From contig NC_056725.1 of the NCBI RefSeq assembly GCF_019279795.1, positions 1,754,748,108 through 1,754,812,107 on the forward strand: 64,000 nucleotides of DNA. The letters run 5' to 3'. Position 1 is the first letter of the stretch. Each line of letters opens with the position of its first letter. Source of the stretch: Protopterus annectens. Lineage: Eukaryota; Chordata; Ceratodontiformes; Protopteridae. The notes below the pieces were generated by a model. The model saw only the letters and a list, made by a program, of their open reading frames with translations, did no database searches and was not told the origin of the DNA. A program made the position numbers and the translations under genes. This document shows, one piece after another, positions 1 through 9,830 of the stretch.

Positions 1-428
1 TCTCCTGGGTCCATGAGGACTCCCAGATCCACAACTATGCAATGGGATTTTGATACATGCTTAGTAGGGGCCTATTCCTTACACTCTACCTGGGCCCCAC
101 CCAGTCTAAACCAGCCCAGCTCAGAGGTGTGCCCCAGCCCTGCTCAGGGGTGTGCACTGAAAGTTACTACAGCTTTTCTGGGGACTGGAAACTGTGTGGA
201 CATTATATCTTTAAATGTCATTTCAATCAATCTTCAGTGATGTGCACAGACGGCTAGTATACCTTTTCTAGGGGCAGTGTATCATTTTTTTCTTCCCTTT
301 CTGCATAATCTAATTACAAGTGGCTACTTTTCAGTAGGAGTATGTACATATCTATTTATTGTAAACTAAAGAACAACAACAATGTAAAATCAAGCATGCC
401 ATCAAAAAACGGACTTAGTCATGAACCA

Positions 429-429
<1 letters not shown>

Positions 430-459
<30 letters not shown>
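430..459. repeat. A30 homopolymer
   Basis: Thirty uninterrupted A residues. It could be the old tail of a retroposed sequence, but no recognisable element body lies immediately upstream, so only the homopolymer is supported. Confidence 0.9.
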
Positions 460-463
<4 letters not shown>

Positions 464-738
464 CACAAGGTTTATGTTTTAAGTGCCATTGTTCCCTTTA
501 CAACTTGAAATGTATTACTGTGGCCATTCATTTATTCTTTCACTTTACCTCCAGTCTAATATAACAGGGAAACGCAGAAGGTTGTTGTCTTTCAGCGGTA
601 GAAGTGACGATTCATGCTTTATGTATGTATGACAGCAACAACTTGAAATATATGCCTGAGAGCATATGGCCTTTCACTTTCATCCCAATGGAAAGACCAG
701 AAGGTTATAAAGAAAGTGACTATCTTTTATTTATTTAT

Positions 739-759
739 TTTTTTTTTGGGGGGGGGGGG
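739..759. repeat. T-run joined to G12 homopolymer
   Basis: A T run passes directly into twelve G residues. Such a junction is prone to slippage and sequencing error. No element is attached to it. Confidence 0.85.
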
Positions 760-815
760 TAAGTAGGTTGTTCTCAAAATATGATTTCCCTGGATGAAAA
801 TCCACTTATTTTGTG

Positions 816-845
816 CTGATGAGGTGATATTACTGAAACGTGCGT
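816..845 (+). other. Isolated hammerhead-core-like motif (possible Penelope relic)
   Basis: The segment reads CTGATGA, then a 12-base block that can fold as a five-pair stem with two G-U pairs, then GAAACG. This is the order of the hammerhead ribozyme core (CUGANGA, stem II, GAAA). The same order occurs in the terminal repeats of the Penelope-like copies at 17722-25522. No reverse transcriptase remnant flanks it and stem I is not evident. A chance match remains possible. Confidence 0.35.
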
Positions 846-1522
846 GTTCACAGCTAGTGGTGTTTGGCTTTACTGGCCTGAATTTGTCCATTACTTGACT
901 TAAAGAAATAAGTCATGAACATTCAAAACCTCCATATATAGCTGAAATATCTGCTGTCCTTAAGGGGTCATTTGCATATATCCCATAACCCTATTTTACA
1001 AGAGCTTTCAAGGAATAACAGTGCAATTCTTGCTGTTTTTTTTTCTCCAGCTGGATGGAAAGGTTGGAAAAAACCTCTGAAATGCACCTCACAGCATATA
1101 GCTTCACACAGCTTCTGTGAATCTGCTGGGTTCCAGTCTCCTAGATTAAATATAGTTACTTTCTTCACAGATATCGCAATGCAGTCTTAACCAGTTATGG
1201 AATGTTGAAAGGATGGAGGAAAATCTGAAGAGTAAGAAAGTGTTAAAAAGCAAAAAGAAATCTGTTTGGATTGTGTAGGGATACCAGGATTGAGGAGACC
1301 AAGGGGACATTGGGGGTGCAAGCAGAATGAATGAGCAGTAGGAGGGGGTGTTATAGGTTCCATTTCAACCAAAGCCAGCTCAGTTGATCACAATCAGACA
1401 TATGAGGTACATTATACATCCAGATTATGACAATAAAGTAGCCAGAATGAGTGGGCACTGAGGCAGTCTGTTATCCATTCAACTGTGCAGCCCCTTGCAC
1501 TTTAAATTTACCAGCTGCATCT

Positions 1523-1590
1523 GGTTCATAGGCTGGTACTAGGCTATCGGCCCTAGGGCCTATACAAGCCTAGCCATAACAATTCCCTGG
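1523..1590 (-). mobile_element. CR1 3' tail or tail of a CR1-mobilised SINE
   Basis: Read on the minus strand, this has the block GGCTAGGCTT, then CCCTAGGGC, GATAGCCTAGTA and a terminal CCTATGAACC. That is the same order as the 3' end of the CR1 at 29110-29195 and of the SINE at 30908-31052. Just upstream, a motif similar to AGGGATAATTG of that SINE is also present, so a head-truncated SINE is slightly favoured over a LINE tail. Confidence 0.6.
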
Positions 1591-1681
1591 CTATTTCTTC
1601 CCACAATATTTACTTCCCTGGTTTGGACAAATTACAGAAGTTGTTATATTAGTTTAATTTTTCAGAAAGACATATTTTCCT

Positions 1682-1800
1682 CACACACACAGACACACAC
1701 AGACACACACACACACACACACACACAGACACACACAGACACACACAGACAGACACAGACAGACACAGACAGACACACACACACACACACACACACACAC
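1682..1800. repeat. (CA)n / (CAGA)n microsatellite
   Basis: About 120 bases of CA dinucleotides interspersed with CAGA units, arranged in blocks. Long frames on the minus strand across it are cysteine/valine-rich translations of the repeat, not genes. Confidence 0.95.
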
Positions 1801-4440
1801 GGCTTGAATAACAGGCATCCCCTTGGTTCTACCCCCAAATCTAGCAAATGATGAACCAACAAAATAGGGCTGATCCAACTACAACAAGGAGTAGTGCAAA
1901 GATGACTAGTACATATACTTTACTTAAGAAGGAGCACACAATACTTTCTTAAAGTAAACAAATCCATTCATGTATTAAATCTAGAAAATTTGGTATAGAG
2001 ATGAAGCAGCTTAAGGGAAGCTCTACCACCCTCTAGCCACACCCACCTGAATGGACAGTTATGTCTTTACTAATCCATTCTACATAGCAAATGCCTACTA
2101 TAAAGTCTTAACTAAACTTTATCAAACATGGGAATCCTTAGACATTCATTAGCTCACCTCCAAGAAAGGATCAATAGACCTTGGTTGTTCTTTCCTCCTG
2201 TTAGTTTACAAATTACACATAAAGTGCACAAGCACATCCTTTTTTGGGGTGCAGCTGGACTTGAGCAAAATTTGTAAAATACTGTTACCTTCATATACAG
2301 CTCCCATATACTTACAATAAATCCATCCCTATCTTTCAGCAGTTTTCACACATACTCTGCATATCATTTGTAATAATCCTCATCCCTTGCCTCATCCTGT
2401 ACCTCTTCATCCAACCTTCAGCCCATTAACAATAATACAAATATTTAAGAGACTTGTCTTTCCTTCATCTCAGTGGCTACCTACCATTTACAGGCTTCTT
2501 AATCACTCACAACATGGTTTTAGGCAAGGACACTGCACACTCTCTGCATTACCATCACTATCCCGAAATGTACTCAGATATGGAGGAGGAAACTTCTACA
2601 CAAGCCACTACTGAGGATCTTAGCAAGACTTTTGAGTCCACATCTCATTCTCTTGCAACAAGAGAGGCTGACTTCAGTGTCAAACATTTTACAATAACTA
2701 GAAGAGTCAACAAATAATAAAATATTACCTATATAATAAATAAAAACTAATGCAAATAAAAAACTTTCTTCTATATTCTTTTCACCCCACCTCATGCCCG
2801 ATGGGCATCAAGCCTCCCTAACAAGATTTAAGCCAATTTGTTCTTCCATGGTGGGGAATTAGAAAGGCCATCACTCAGGTAGGAATCAGGGTTGCTTGTA
2901 TCCTCACTGACATCCCAGCTACAAGGTGATTTGAATAGCCAAATCCATAAATGGAAGAGGGGTGGATGAGCAACCTGCATCATAGTGAAAACTTACAACT
3001 CCTTCTCCCTGTGAGTGCACACACCCAAGCATTTGCTAATAAAGACTACCACCAGGTGGTGACTAGGTGGGGAAAAAGGCCTTCTCAGTATGATTTAGCA
3101 ATGCCATTCCTCCTCAGAGGGACTGGGTCAACATACACCCTACTTCATCCCACCCTGTTCTTCTGGACTGGGATCAAACAGCTGACCACGCATCAATAAT
3201 TATGTCCTTCAATATCTGCTTCAGAGTCCATTAAACTGAATTTTCAGAATGATCTCTCCAAAATTTGTCCTCCTAATTTATGGTCAATTAGCCAATGAAA
3301 ACCAAGCCAAACCTTTTTAAAATGAAAGCCAGACCCTCCAAATACTCCCCAGCACAAGAATCTTTGCCCTATTTGGGCCTTCAATGGAGAGAGTCCAGTC
3401 TAAAATTCAAATTACTAAGCAAAGAATCCTCAAAAACATGAGCTGATAAACTTTGCAAAAAATAAAGAAAATCACTATATATAAAAGTCATTATAAGCAA
3501 AGTCACAAAGTGTGACTAATATAAAACACAAAAAATGAACTTAAAAATTGTTTTTAATTGGGCAAGCCCTGCACAGCTCTACAAGGGTTTAAAAAGCGAG
3601 TGCCATTTATGTAAAAATCACAGAAACCACATTCATTTGAGAGACTTTGGTGTTTTACGCACTGTTGTGAGAACATGAAGTTGGTATATAGAAGTCTTGG
3701 GAGGGCGATAGTGCTTCCATTAAGACACACAATCCACTTTTCTGTGCAGTTGGTTTCACCCAGTCAATGTCTCAGTGAAGCCAAACAAAACTTAAAACAT
3801 ACAGGATAATCTATCTCCTATTTGAGATCTCAGAGACACTTAAAACACACAGACACAGGCACGCAGTCATGAGACACAGACACACCCTACTTAGACATTT
3901 GGCAATCCAGCCACACAAGTATGCACTGCAGATCTACAAAATTACTCCCTGAAGAAGCCAACCTCACAATAGAGAAAACTGCTTCTCATACAAGTCCTAA
4001 ATGATGTCTCCCAGAGTCCCACTGCTGTGTTGGAAACAAACTGAAAGTACAAACTTCTTTTGACAAGATCTTTCAGTTCACAGCACTGCCAACTTAAGCA
4101 CATCAGTCAGGATTTGGAGAAAGCTAAATGCCTCACTAATAATAATTAGTTCATTTTTATCCATATAACCCACACTTGTAAGATTCTCAATCCTGACCAC
4201 TATCCCGCCCTAACATCTACTCTGTCCACCCACTTTTTCCATTCATCTACATGCCATCTTAATTACTATCCCCAGTTACATACTCTGCTTCAATAATAAG
4301 GCCTTTGTTTATCAGGAGTATAGGCAAACAGAAAGAAATAGAGGGTCCTAAACAAAAGACCAGCACTGATAAAGTTTTTAATAGAATCTACAACAGAAAC
4401 TGCCATTAAAAAATGAATAATTAGCAGAGCATATAAAATA

Positions 4441-5275
4441 TTGCATGATATAACTATAAGAATCAATCAGAGGAGGTTAGAAAGGATGGGGAAGGGATAT
4501 TAGATAAGCAATTCACGAAGAAACATATGTATGTCTCCCAAAAATGCAACAAAGTCTAGAAGAGTTAGGATCTTTGTTTGGAGGTGTTTACATAGGTATT
4601 TTTATACCCTAAGTAGACTCCAAAGAATTTTTCCTCAGGTAGACAGAAAATGTTGGAGGTGTGATATAGTGAAGAAAAAGGTAACTGGGAATATATTTTC
4701 TGGGAATGCAAGGAGTTGGCTGACTTTAAGGATTCCCTGAAGACTGATCTATCAGAGATACTGGGTAAGCACAGTGGTGTAACTAAGGAAATTATTTTTG
4801 AGCCATGATACAGAACTGGAATTGCCTAGATAGAGTAAGGCCTTGCTGATCCTAATTATGGTGGCTGCCAAAAAAAAAAAACAATTACTAGAAAATGGAA
4901 ATCAAAGACTAAACCAACTTTACTAGAAGTAGTGAATATAGCAGCACTGATAAAACAACTGGAATTGGGATCTTTAGAAAAGAATAGAAGCAAATTACAT
5001 AGGAAACATGGGAATTGTGGGAACAATATATGCAGAGGAGGAACAAGGTTTAAAAGAAGGCAGGACTTGAACGACCTACGCAATGTTTGACTGACAATGA
5101 CTAGACAGATTATAAATGATGCACGTTTACAACTGTAATTATGTCAACGCAGTCTGTAATGCATAATGTTTGCAGCTGGAATTGTGTCAGTATGGTTTGC
5201 TTTCATTTATATAAATGCAAGACTGACTATGTCATACGTGATAATTTAATACAAATGTTTCTCATTTAAAAAACA
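4441..5275 (+). mobile_element. Decayed L1-type LINE 3' end (ORF2 C-terminus)
   Basis: Translated plus-strand pieces match the C-terminal part of L1 ORF2 proteins. Around 4580-4740 there is an R-x-F-x-W-R-C-L-H-R-Y segment, then a KCWRC zinc-knuckle-like pair. Around 4855-5080 there is a segment beginning AAKKTITRKW that corresponds to the last conserved L1 block (aa-K-x-I-x-x-x-W). Several frame changes separate the pieces, so it is an old, inactive, 5'-truncated copy. The 3' end near 5270 is approximate. Confidence 0.65.
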
Positions 5276-5343
5276 AGGTCTTTTGTTTTCAATGCTCCCA
5301 AACCTGTCTTCCCATTTCCTAGAATAGCTACTGATCCCTACCA

Positions 5344-5400
5344 TCCATGGGCGCCCGCAGGCAGGTGCAAGGGGGTGCACTTGCACCCCCCTGGAATCGG
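5344..5400. other. GC-rich hairpin block, possible DNA-transposon end
   Basis: The block GGTGCAAG-GGGGTGCA-CTTGCACC folds as an 8-bp stem. An alternative stem, GGGGGTGCA with TGCACCCCC, overlaps it and would exclude it. The preceding ATGGGCGCCCGC resembles the GC-rich ends of some hAT-like transposons, but I find no matching right end or transposase nearby. Confidence 0.3.
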
Positions 5401-5439
5401 CTGGCTAGTAGTGGTAGATTAATCTTCTTTTAATTAAAA

Positions 5440-5442
<3 letters not shown>

Positions 5443-5490
<48 letters not shown>
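5443..5490. repeat. (AT)n microsatellite
   Basis: About 48 bases of perfect AT alternation, followed by a run of T residues. Confidence 0.95.
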
Positions 5491-5498
<8 letters not shown>

Positions 5499-5882
5499 TG
5501 TTTTATTTTTTAGGGCGTTCTTCTTTAAAAATGCCCTTCAAGTCCATCACACAGACGCTTTGCGTTTGTGTGACTGATGTTTTACGTCTTCATCTTCCGC
5601 GCGCCCACGTGAAATTTGAATTACAGAAGACGACGTTTGGACTGGAGTTCACAGACGAACGTACAAATGACAGGTAGGTGTGTGGCAAAATAATATGTAC
5701 TTTTCAGTAGTATACTATATGTTTACAGAGAGTCTTTGCTCAACATGCAACTTAGATAGTTTTTAGTTGCAAAACTTACAGTATGCCGGCCGGATAGCAT
5801 CCAGAAGCAGACCCAAGTGTCATTTTGTTGGCACAGTAACTTAGAAATAGACTATTAAATTGTTATTGATGGCAGAAATCAT

Positions 5883-5912
5883 GGGCAAGATTCACGAAAC
5901 CTCTGTGTAAGA
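5883..5912. repeat. Possible left terminal repeat of a PIF/Harbinger element
   Basis: The sequence begins GGGCAAGATTCACGA. Reverse-complemented, the segments ending at 41964 and 57356 begin GGGGCAGGATTCACGA, so a core of about 15 bases is shared in inverted orientation. Both are followed by a GTGTAAGA motif at differing distances. PIF/Harbinger elements usually have short terminal inverted repeats and a 3-bp target duplication. The triplets outside the two motifs do not match, so pairing of these two ends is unproven. Confidence 0.4.
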
Positions 5913-5926
5913 GTTAATATGACTTT

Positions 5927-6002
5927 CATGGAGGCTGCAGTTAAATGGTGTGACGTCAGCATGCCATGGAGGCTGCAGTTAAATGGTGTGACGTCAGCAT
6001 GC
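5927..6002. repeat. Perfect 38-bp tandem duplication, each unit with a CRE octamer
   Basis: Two identical adjacent 38-bp units (5927-5964 and 5965-6002), followed by a few bases of a third. Each contains the palindrome TGACGTCA (5951-5958 and 5989-5996), the consensus cAMP response element bound by CREB/ATF factors. The repeat lies just inside the terminal-repeat-like motif at 5883. Confidence 0.9.
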
Positions 6003-6342
6003 CATGCATATTCATGAGGGCATGCTGAATCACACCCTAGGCTAACACGGTCCGTGTAGGAAAGTACAGGGCATGTCCGCATGGCGAGTTCTGCAAAGGG
6101 ACACGCCCCCAGAAGAGTCACAGTCGTCCGCGGAAATGTCAAAAAACACAACACCACACATGCCCCCACAGACTATAAACCCAACTGTAATGTAAACCGT
6201 AAAAATCAACAGTTTAATTGTTTTATAATTTCAAAAATGTTTGCCCATAATTGCGTTCGTTTGCGTGGGTGTGCCCTTCGCTCAGCCACAGTGAGCAGTC
6301 ATTGAAAAAGCATATAAGATCTAAATATGCAAATTAAGCCAA

Positions 6343-6404
6343 GTAGCAATAGCGTAGCGGTAGAGATGTTGGCCAAAGAGGAGGTAGTCACGGTTCGAGC
6401 CCCA
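6343..6404 (+). repeat. tRNA-like module
   Basis: The segment contains an A-box-like TAGCGTAGCGGTAGAG and, about 40 bases on, the B-box GGTTCGAGCCC. This is the arrangement of an internal RNA polymerase III promoter. An acceptor stem is not convincingly paired, so this is more likely a tRNA-derived repeat head or tRNA relic than a working tRNA gene. Confidence 0.55.
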
Positions 6405-6475
6405 ACAACATCATTTTCTATTTTTAGTGAAATAAGCACGAAACTATCCCGACATACAACTATAATTTAAGTAAA

Positions 6476-9160
6476 CGTTTCCCAAACTAACGGAGAGACA
6501 AAATAAATTCCTAGAGAGAGACATTAATACACAAGAAATTATATCACTCATAAATAACCTTAAACCTAACAAATCCCCTGGCCCCGATGGGTTTACGGCT
6601 GAATTTTATAAAGCATTCCGTACGAAAATCTCCAAAGTGTTGTTGTTGTTGTTTAATTATATTACTTCCAACGGATTTAAAGATATTTATTTAAACGCTT
6701 CTAGAACTATTTTTCTTCTTAAACATATGGATCCTAAAAACCCTGGAAGCTACAGACCCATATCTATAATTAATTTGGATATGAAAATTTTGGCCATGAT
6801 CTTAGCTAATAGGCTGAAAGCTGTTATTCCATTTATTGTCTCTTCCGAACAATCTGGTTTTATCCCGGGTAGGCAAACTAATGACCAGACCTTATCGCTG
6901 GAAGCTATGATTTATCTATCCACTTTAAGCAACCTCCCTATTTACGCCTTAGCGGTAGATGCCTCTAAGGCTTTTGATCGCCTGAGTACAAAATTTTTAT
7001 TTGACTCCTTACCTTTTTTTAACAACCCAAATTCATTTATAGGCAAAATAAAAACACTTTACTCCACAGCGTACACTACTCTACAAATCAATAAACAATC
7101 ATCTAACAGAATCAAAATTGTTAACGGGGTCAGGCAGGGCTGCCCCCTTTCCCCACTTCTTTTTAACTTATATATGGAACCATTATTCATGCTTATTAAA
7201 CAAGCTACTTTCCATCATCCCCCTATCATTTATAACTCAAATATTTCTTTATCGACATATGCAGATGACCTAAACATATATTTCACTCTCCCCGGCTCTG
7301 ACCCAAATAAAATATTATCTTCCATTAATTTCTTTTCCAACCTCGCAAACTATAAACTTAATAGAGAAAAATCCCTAATATTCCCGTTAAATATCCACTC
7401 TATGAAAACTAAGGATCAGCTGCACTATTTAGGTATATACTTCTCTCAAGGAAACCATAATTACTATCAGGATAATGTAGTCAAGTACTGGTCTAATGTT
7501 CAAAATGATATCAATAGATGGTCTAGGCTTAAGCACCCTTTCTTGGCCAGAACTACAATTATTAAGATGAATATTCTTCCTAGACTTCTATACCTGTTTT
7601 ATGCAACCACCAGCATTTTGCATAACAATTTTTTTTAAAATATTACATCAACTATTTCAAAATTTATGTGGGCCCCTAAATCTGTTAGGATTAGCTATAC
7701 AAAACTCATCTATCCTACGGAGCACGGTGGACTTGGCCTACCTGATTTTAAAACCTACTATGAGATAATCAATGGAAGCAGAATATTTAATATAGCTTCC
7801 TACCATAAGGCTCAACCTTTGTGGGCTCCGACATGGGTGATTCTGTATAATAACTACGTTAAAACATTAAAATTTAACCCTGCAGCATTCCCATTTCTAA
7901 ATGAAGCAAACATAGGCATACTAAAACGAACAAAAAGTTTATTATTTAACGTAAAGTCCCTCCAGGCCCTTTTCAACTCTTTGAATTTGACTCACTCATA
8001 TAATACCTTACAACCACTTCATCTTAACCTAACCTTAAATTAAATGGGCGCATGTTAAACTTGGAGCAATACCCCCTTCTTCTGAACACCTCTATTTCTG
8101 ATCTCTTCCCATTCAGACATCAGACCTTTCTAGCCTAAGAACTAATCTGAACTTGCCCAAAAAGTACTTGATTATGTTACGACAAATTAGAGAGATGGTA
8201 CGAAAGTATCTGGAGCACCCCTTGGTCTCAGACAAAGATATCTCAACCTGTAAAACGTTAAGGAAACTCCTTCTCAGTAGGAAAAAAAAGACTTCAAATT
8301 CTTACAAGGTTATTATGTCACTTAAATATCAGAACAAACTCAATTTCTCTAAGTATTGGTTAAAGATTAACCCTACTTATAAACCAAAGCCTAATCTCAA
8401 AGGTTATAAGTCTAAGCTCTAAATCTATACCCTTTAAAAAGATGAAATATACTCAACTGATGATAATGAACAATGCGTACTTTACTCCTGAGGTCCTTAG
8501 TAAAATCTTTCCTAATCAATCCCCTAAATGTCAATATTGCTCGAACCAAACTGATGATATTCTTCATTTGTTTTGGAGTTGCAAATGTTCCTACAAGCTT
8601 TGGTGTGCTTTGAGAGTGATACTTGAGAAAATTGGCTATGAAAAATCCACCCTCTCATGGGAATTTACCATCCTTCATATTCCACCTCCTGGTTTATCTG
8701 AAAGGAAATATAAGGTTTTGATAACTATCTTTATGTTAATCAAATATTATATCTCCTTAAATTGGAAGAACAGACACTCCCTTTCTTGGGAAGGTTTTAA
8801 AGATATAGCTATTAAACACCTCAAGGCACATAAATACTTGTTCCACAATATTAAGCACAAGCCAATTATTAAGGAATTTTGGGGAATTTTATCTGATCAT
8901 ATATTAAAATGAATACTTTCCTTTCGTAGGTACCATTAGATTCTACCATGCTGTTCATGATGTATATAGCTTGTTCTGGGCAATGTATGACTGTATATAG
9001 TTTCTGTTTGGTGTACATGTCCTTTATGTAAATACTCAATGGTTTTGTAATGTTTTCTTTTTTTTTCTCTTTCTGTACTTTTCTTTTTTGTAAACATTCA
9101 TGTAAATGTATTTACTGAAAATTTGCAATAAAGAGAATATTTAAAAATAAATAAATAAAT
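6476..9160 (+). mobile_element. 5'-truncated L1/Tx1-type LINE with 18-bp target-site duplication
   Basis: The element starts inside the ORF2 reading frame at 6476 and ends in an AATAAA-rich tail near 9130-9160. It is flanked by identical 18-bp copies of AACTATAATTTAAGTAAA at 6458-6475 and 9161-9178, the signature of target-primed reverse transcription. Its length (about 2.7 kb) covers only the reverse transcriptase and C-terminal parts. It sits inside the Harbinger-like sequence, so it is younger than that sequence. Confidence 0.9.
6478..8912 (+). pseudogene. L1-type ORF2 protein, truncated (reverse transcriptase and C-terminal domain)
   Basis: This encodes the second half of an L1-clade ORF2 protein, which copies its own RNA at a nicked chromosomal site. 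The first block (6478-7638) runs from the KSPGPDGF motif near the start of the RT domain through SGFIPGRQ, the AVDASKAFDR motif (first catalytic Asp), GVRQGCPLSPLLFNLYMEP and the YADD catalytic box, then YLGIYF. Later blocks are 7666-8043, 8153-8422 and 8442-8912. The last has the L1 C-terminal zinc knuckle PKCQYC followed by H and C in HLFWSC. Frames change near 7638, 8043 and 8422-8442, and the N-terminal endonuclease is absent, so it is inactive. The AVDASKAFDR variant and overall sequence suggest the Tx1-like side of L1, though I cannot separate these clades with certainty. Confidence 0.85.
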
Positions 9161-9241
9161 AACTATAATTTAAGTAAAATGTAATGAAATGGGCCATGTA
9201 TTTTTGAAGAAATCTGACACAATAAAAGAAAAATGTTATAA

Positions 9242-9481
9242 GTGCGCATAGCTGAGCAGCGCTCTAACAAGCTGAGTATGACTGCCCACAGGTGAGCAGT
9301 GGTTTAACAGGTGTAATATGAGTGCCCGGAGTTGAGCAGCGCTTTAACACGCTGAAACTGTGTGCCCGTAGCTGAGCAATGCTTCACACAATGTAATATG
9401 TGTGCTCATTGCCAAATAATGCATTAACCAGCGTGAGCTGTTTGCGTGGAGCTGCGCAGAGCGCCAACTGGCTTACCGGCG
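9242..9481. repeat. Tandem array of six diverged 40-bp units in exact register
   Basis: Six consecutive 40-bp units start at 9242, 9282, 9322, 9362, 9402 and 9442. The consensus resembles GTGCCCGGAGCTGAGCAGCG followed by CTTTAACACGCTG. Units differ by many substitutions but no length change is needed to keep register. Similar GAGC/TAAGC and TTTAA words recur at 12411-12563 and in 40920-41110. Confidence 0.8.
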
Positions 9482-9569
9482 GGCAACGTTGAGCAAGCTG
9501 TATCAAAGTCGCCTATACACAGACACACACACCTCCTAGCCTGTCTAGACAGTCGTAAAATAAAAAAAG

Positions 9570-9637
9570 CAATGCCCAGGCTCGAACCCAGGATACTGTG
9601 CATCATAGTCAAAGTACTGAACCACTAAGCCATGACA
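9570..9637 (-). repeat. tRNA-like module (SINE-type head)
   Basis: On the minus strand the order is ATGGCTTAGTGGTTCAG (A-box-like) then GGGTTCGAGCCT (B-box). The flank downstream on the plus strand resembles that of the two modules at 12585-12760 and 13440-13630, suggesting one repeat family. Confidence 0.55.
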
Positions 9638-9830
9638 GTTGTACTGAGAAATGCAGTATTAGCATATATATAGGAATGAATGGAAATAGAAGCATGACAA
9701 AGCAGGTTTTTTTAAGCAGATACATTTCCAAAATGGCCAATCACAGATAAGTGCGGGAAAAACAGCACATATAAGCCCCATAGGTGGGAATACACAGCAT
9801 AACTGATTGCGGAACCTATTTGCAGTCAGG

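Larger units (their letters stand above)
1..4440. other. Region without recognisable genes
   Basis: I see no coding region with family-like motifs on either strand. Open frames here are short (under 90 codons) and have no domain signature; the 60-odd codon ones across 1662-1878 are only the translation of a CA-rich microsatellite. The stretch holds an A30 run, a T/G homopolymer pair, one hammerhead-like motif, one CR1/SINE tail and the CA/CAGA microsatellite, all listed separately. The rest is AT-rich, unique-looking intergenic DNA. Confidence 0.6.

Noticed and set aside
1662-1878. Cysteine/valine-rich open frames on the minus strand
   Set aside because: Direct translation of the CA/CAGA microsatellite. 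No start context or domain.
2387-3199. Short open frames as possible host exons
   Set aside because: No domain, no flanking splice pattern that joins them, and overlapping frames on both strands.
5883-5912. Firm pairing of this end with 41964 as one element
   Set aside because: The shared core is only about 15 bases and the outside triplets differ, so it is kept as a hypothesis only.
6343-6404. Functional tRNA gene
   Set aside because: A and B boxes are recognisable but acceptor and anticodon stems do not pair convincingly.
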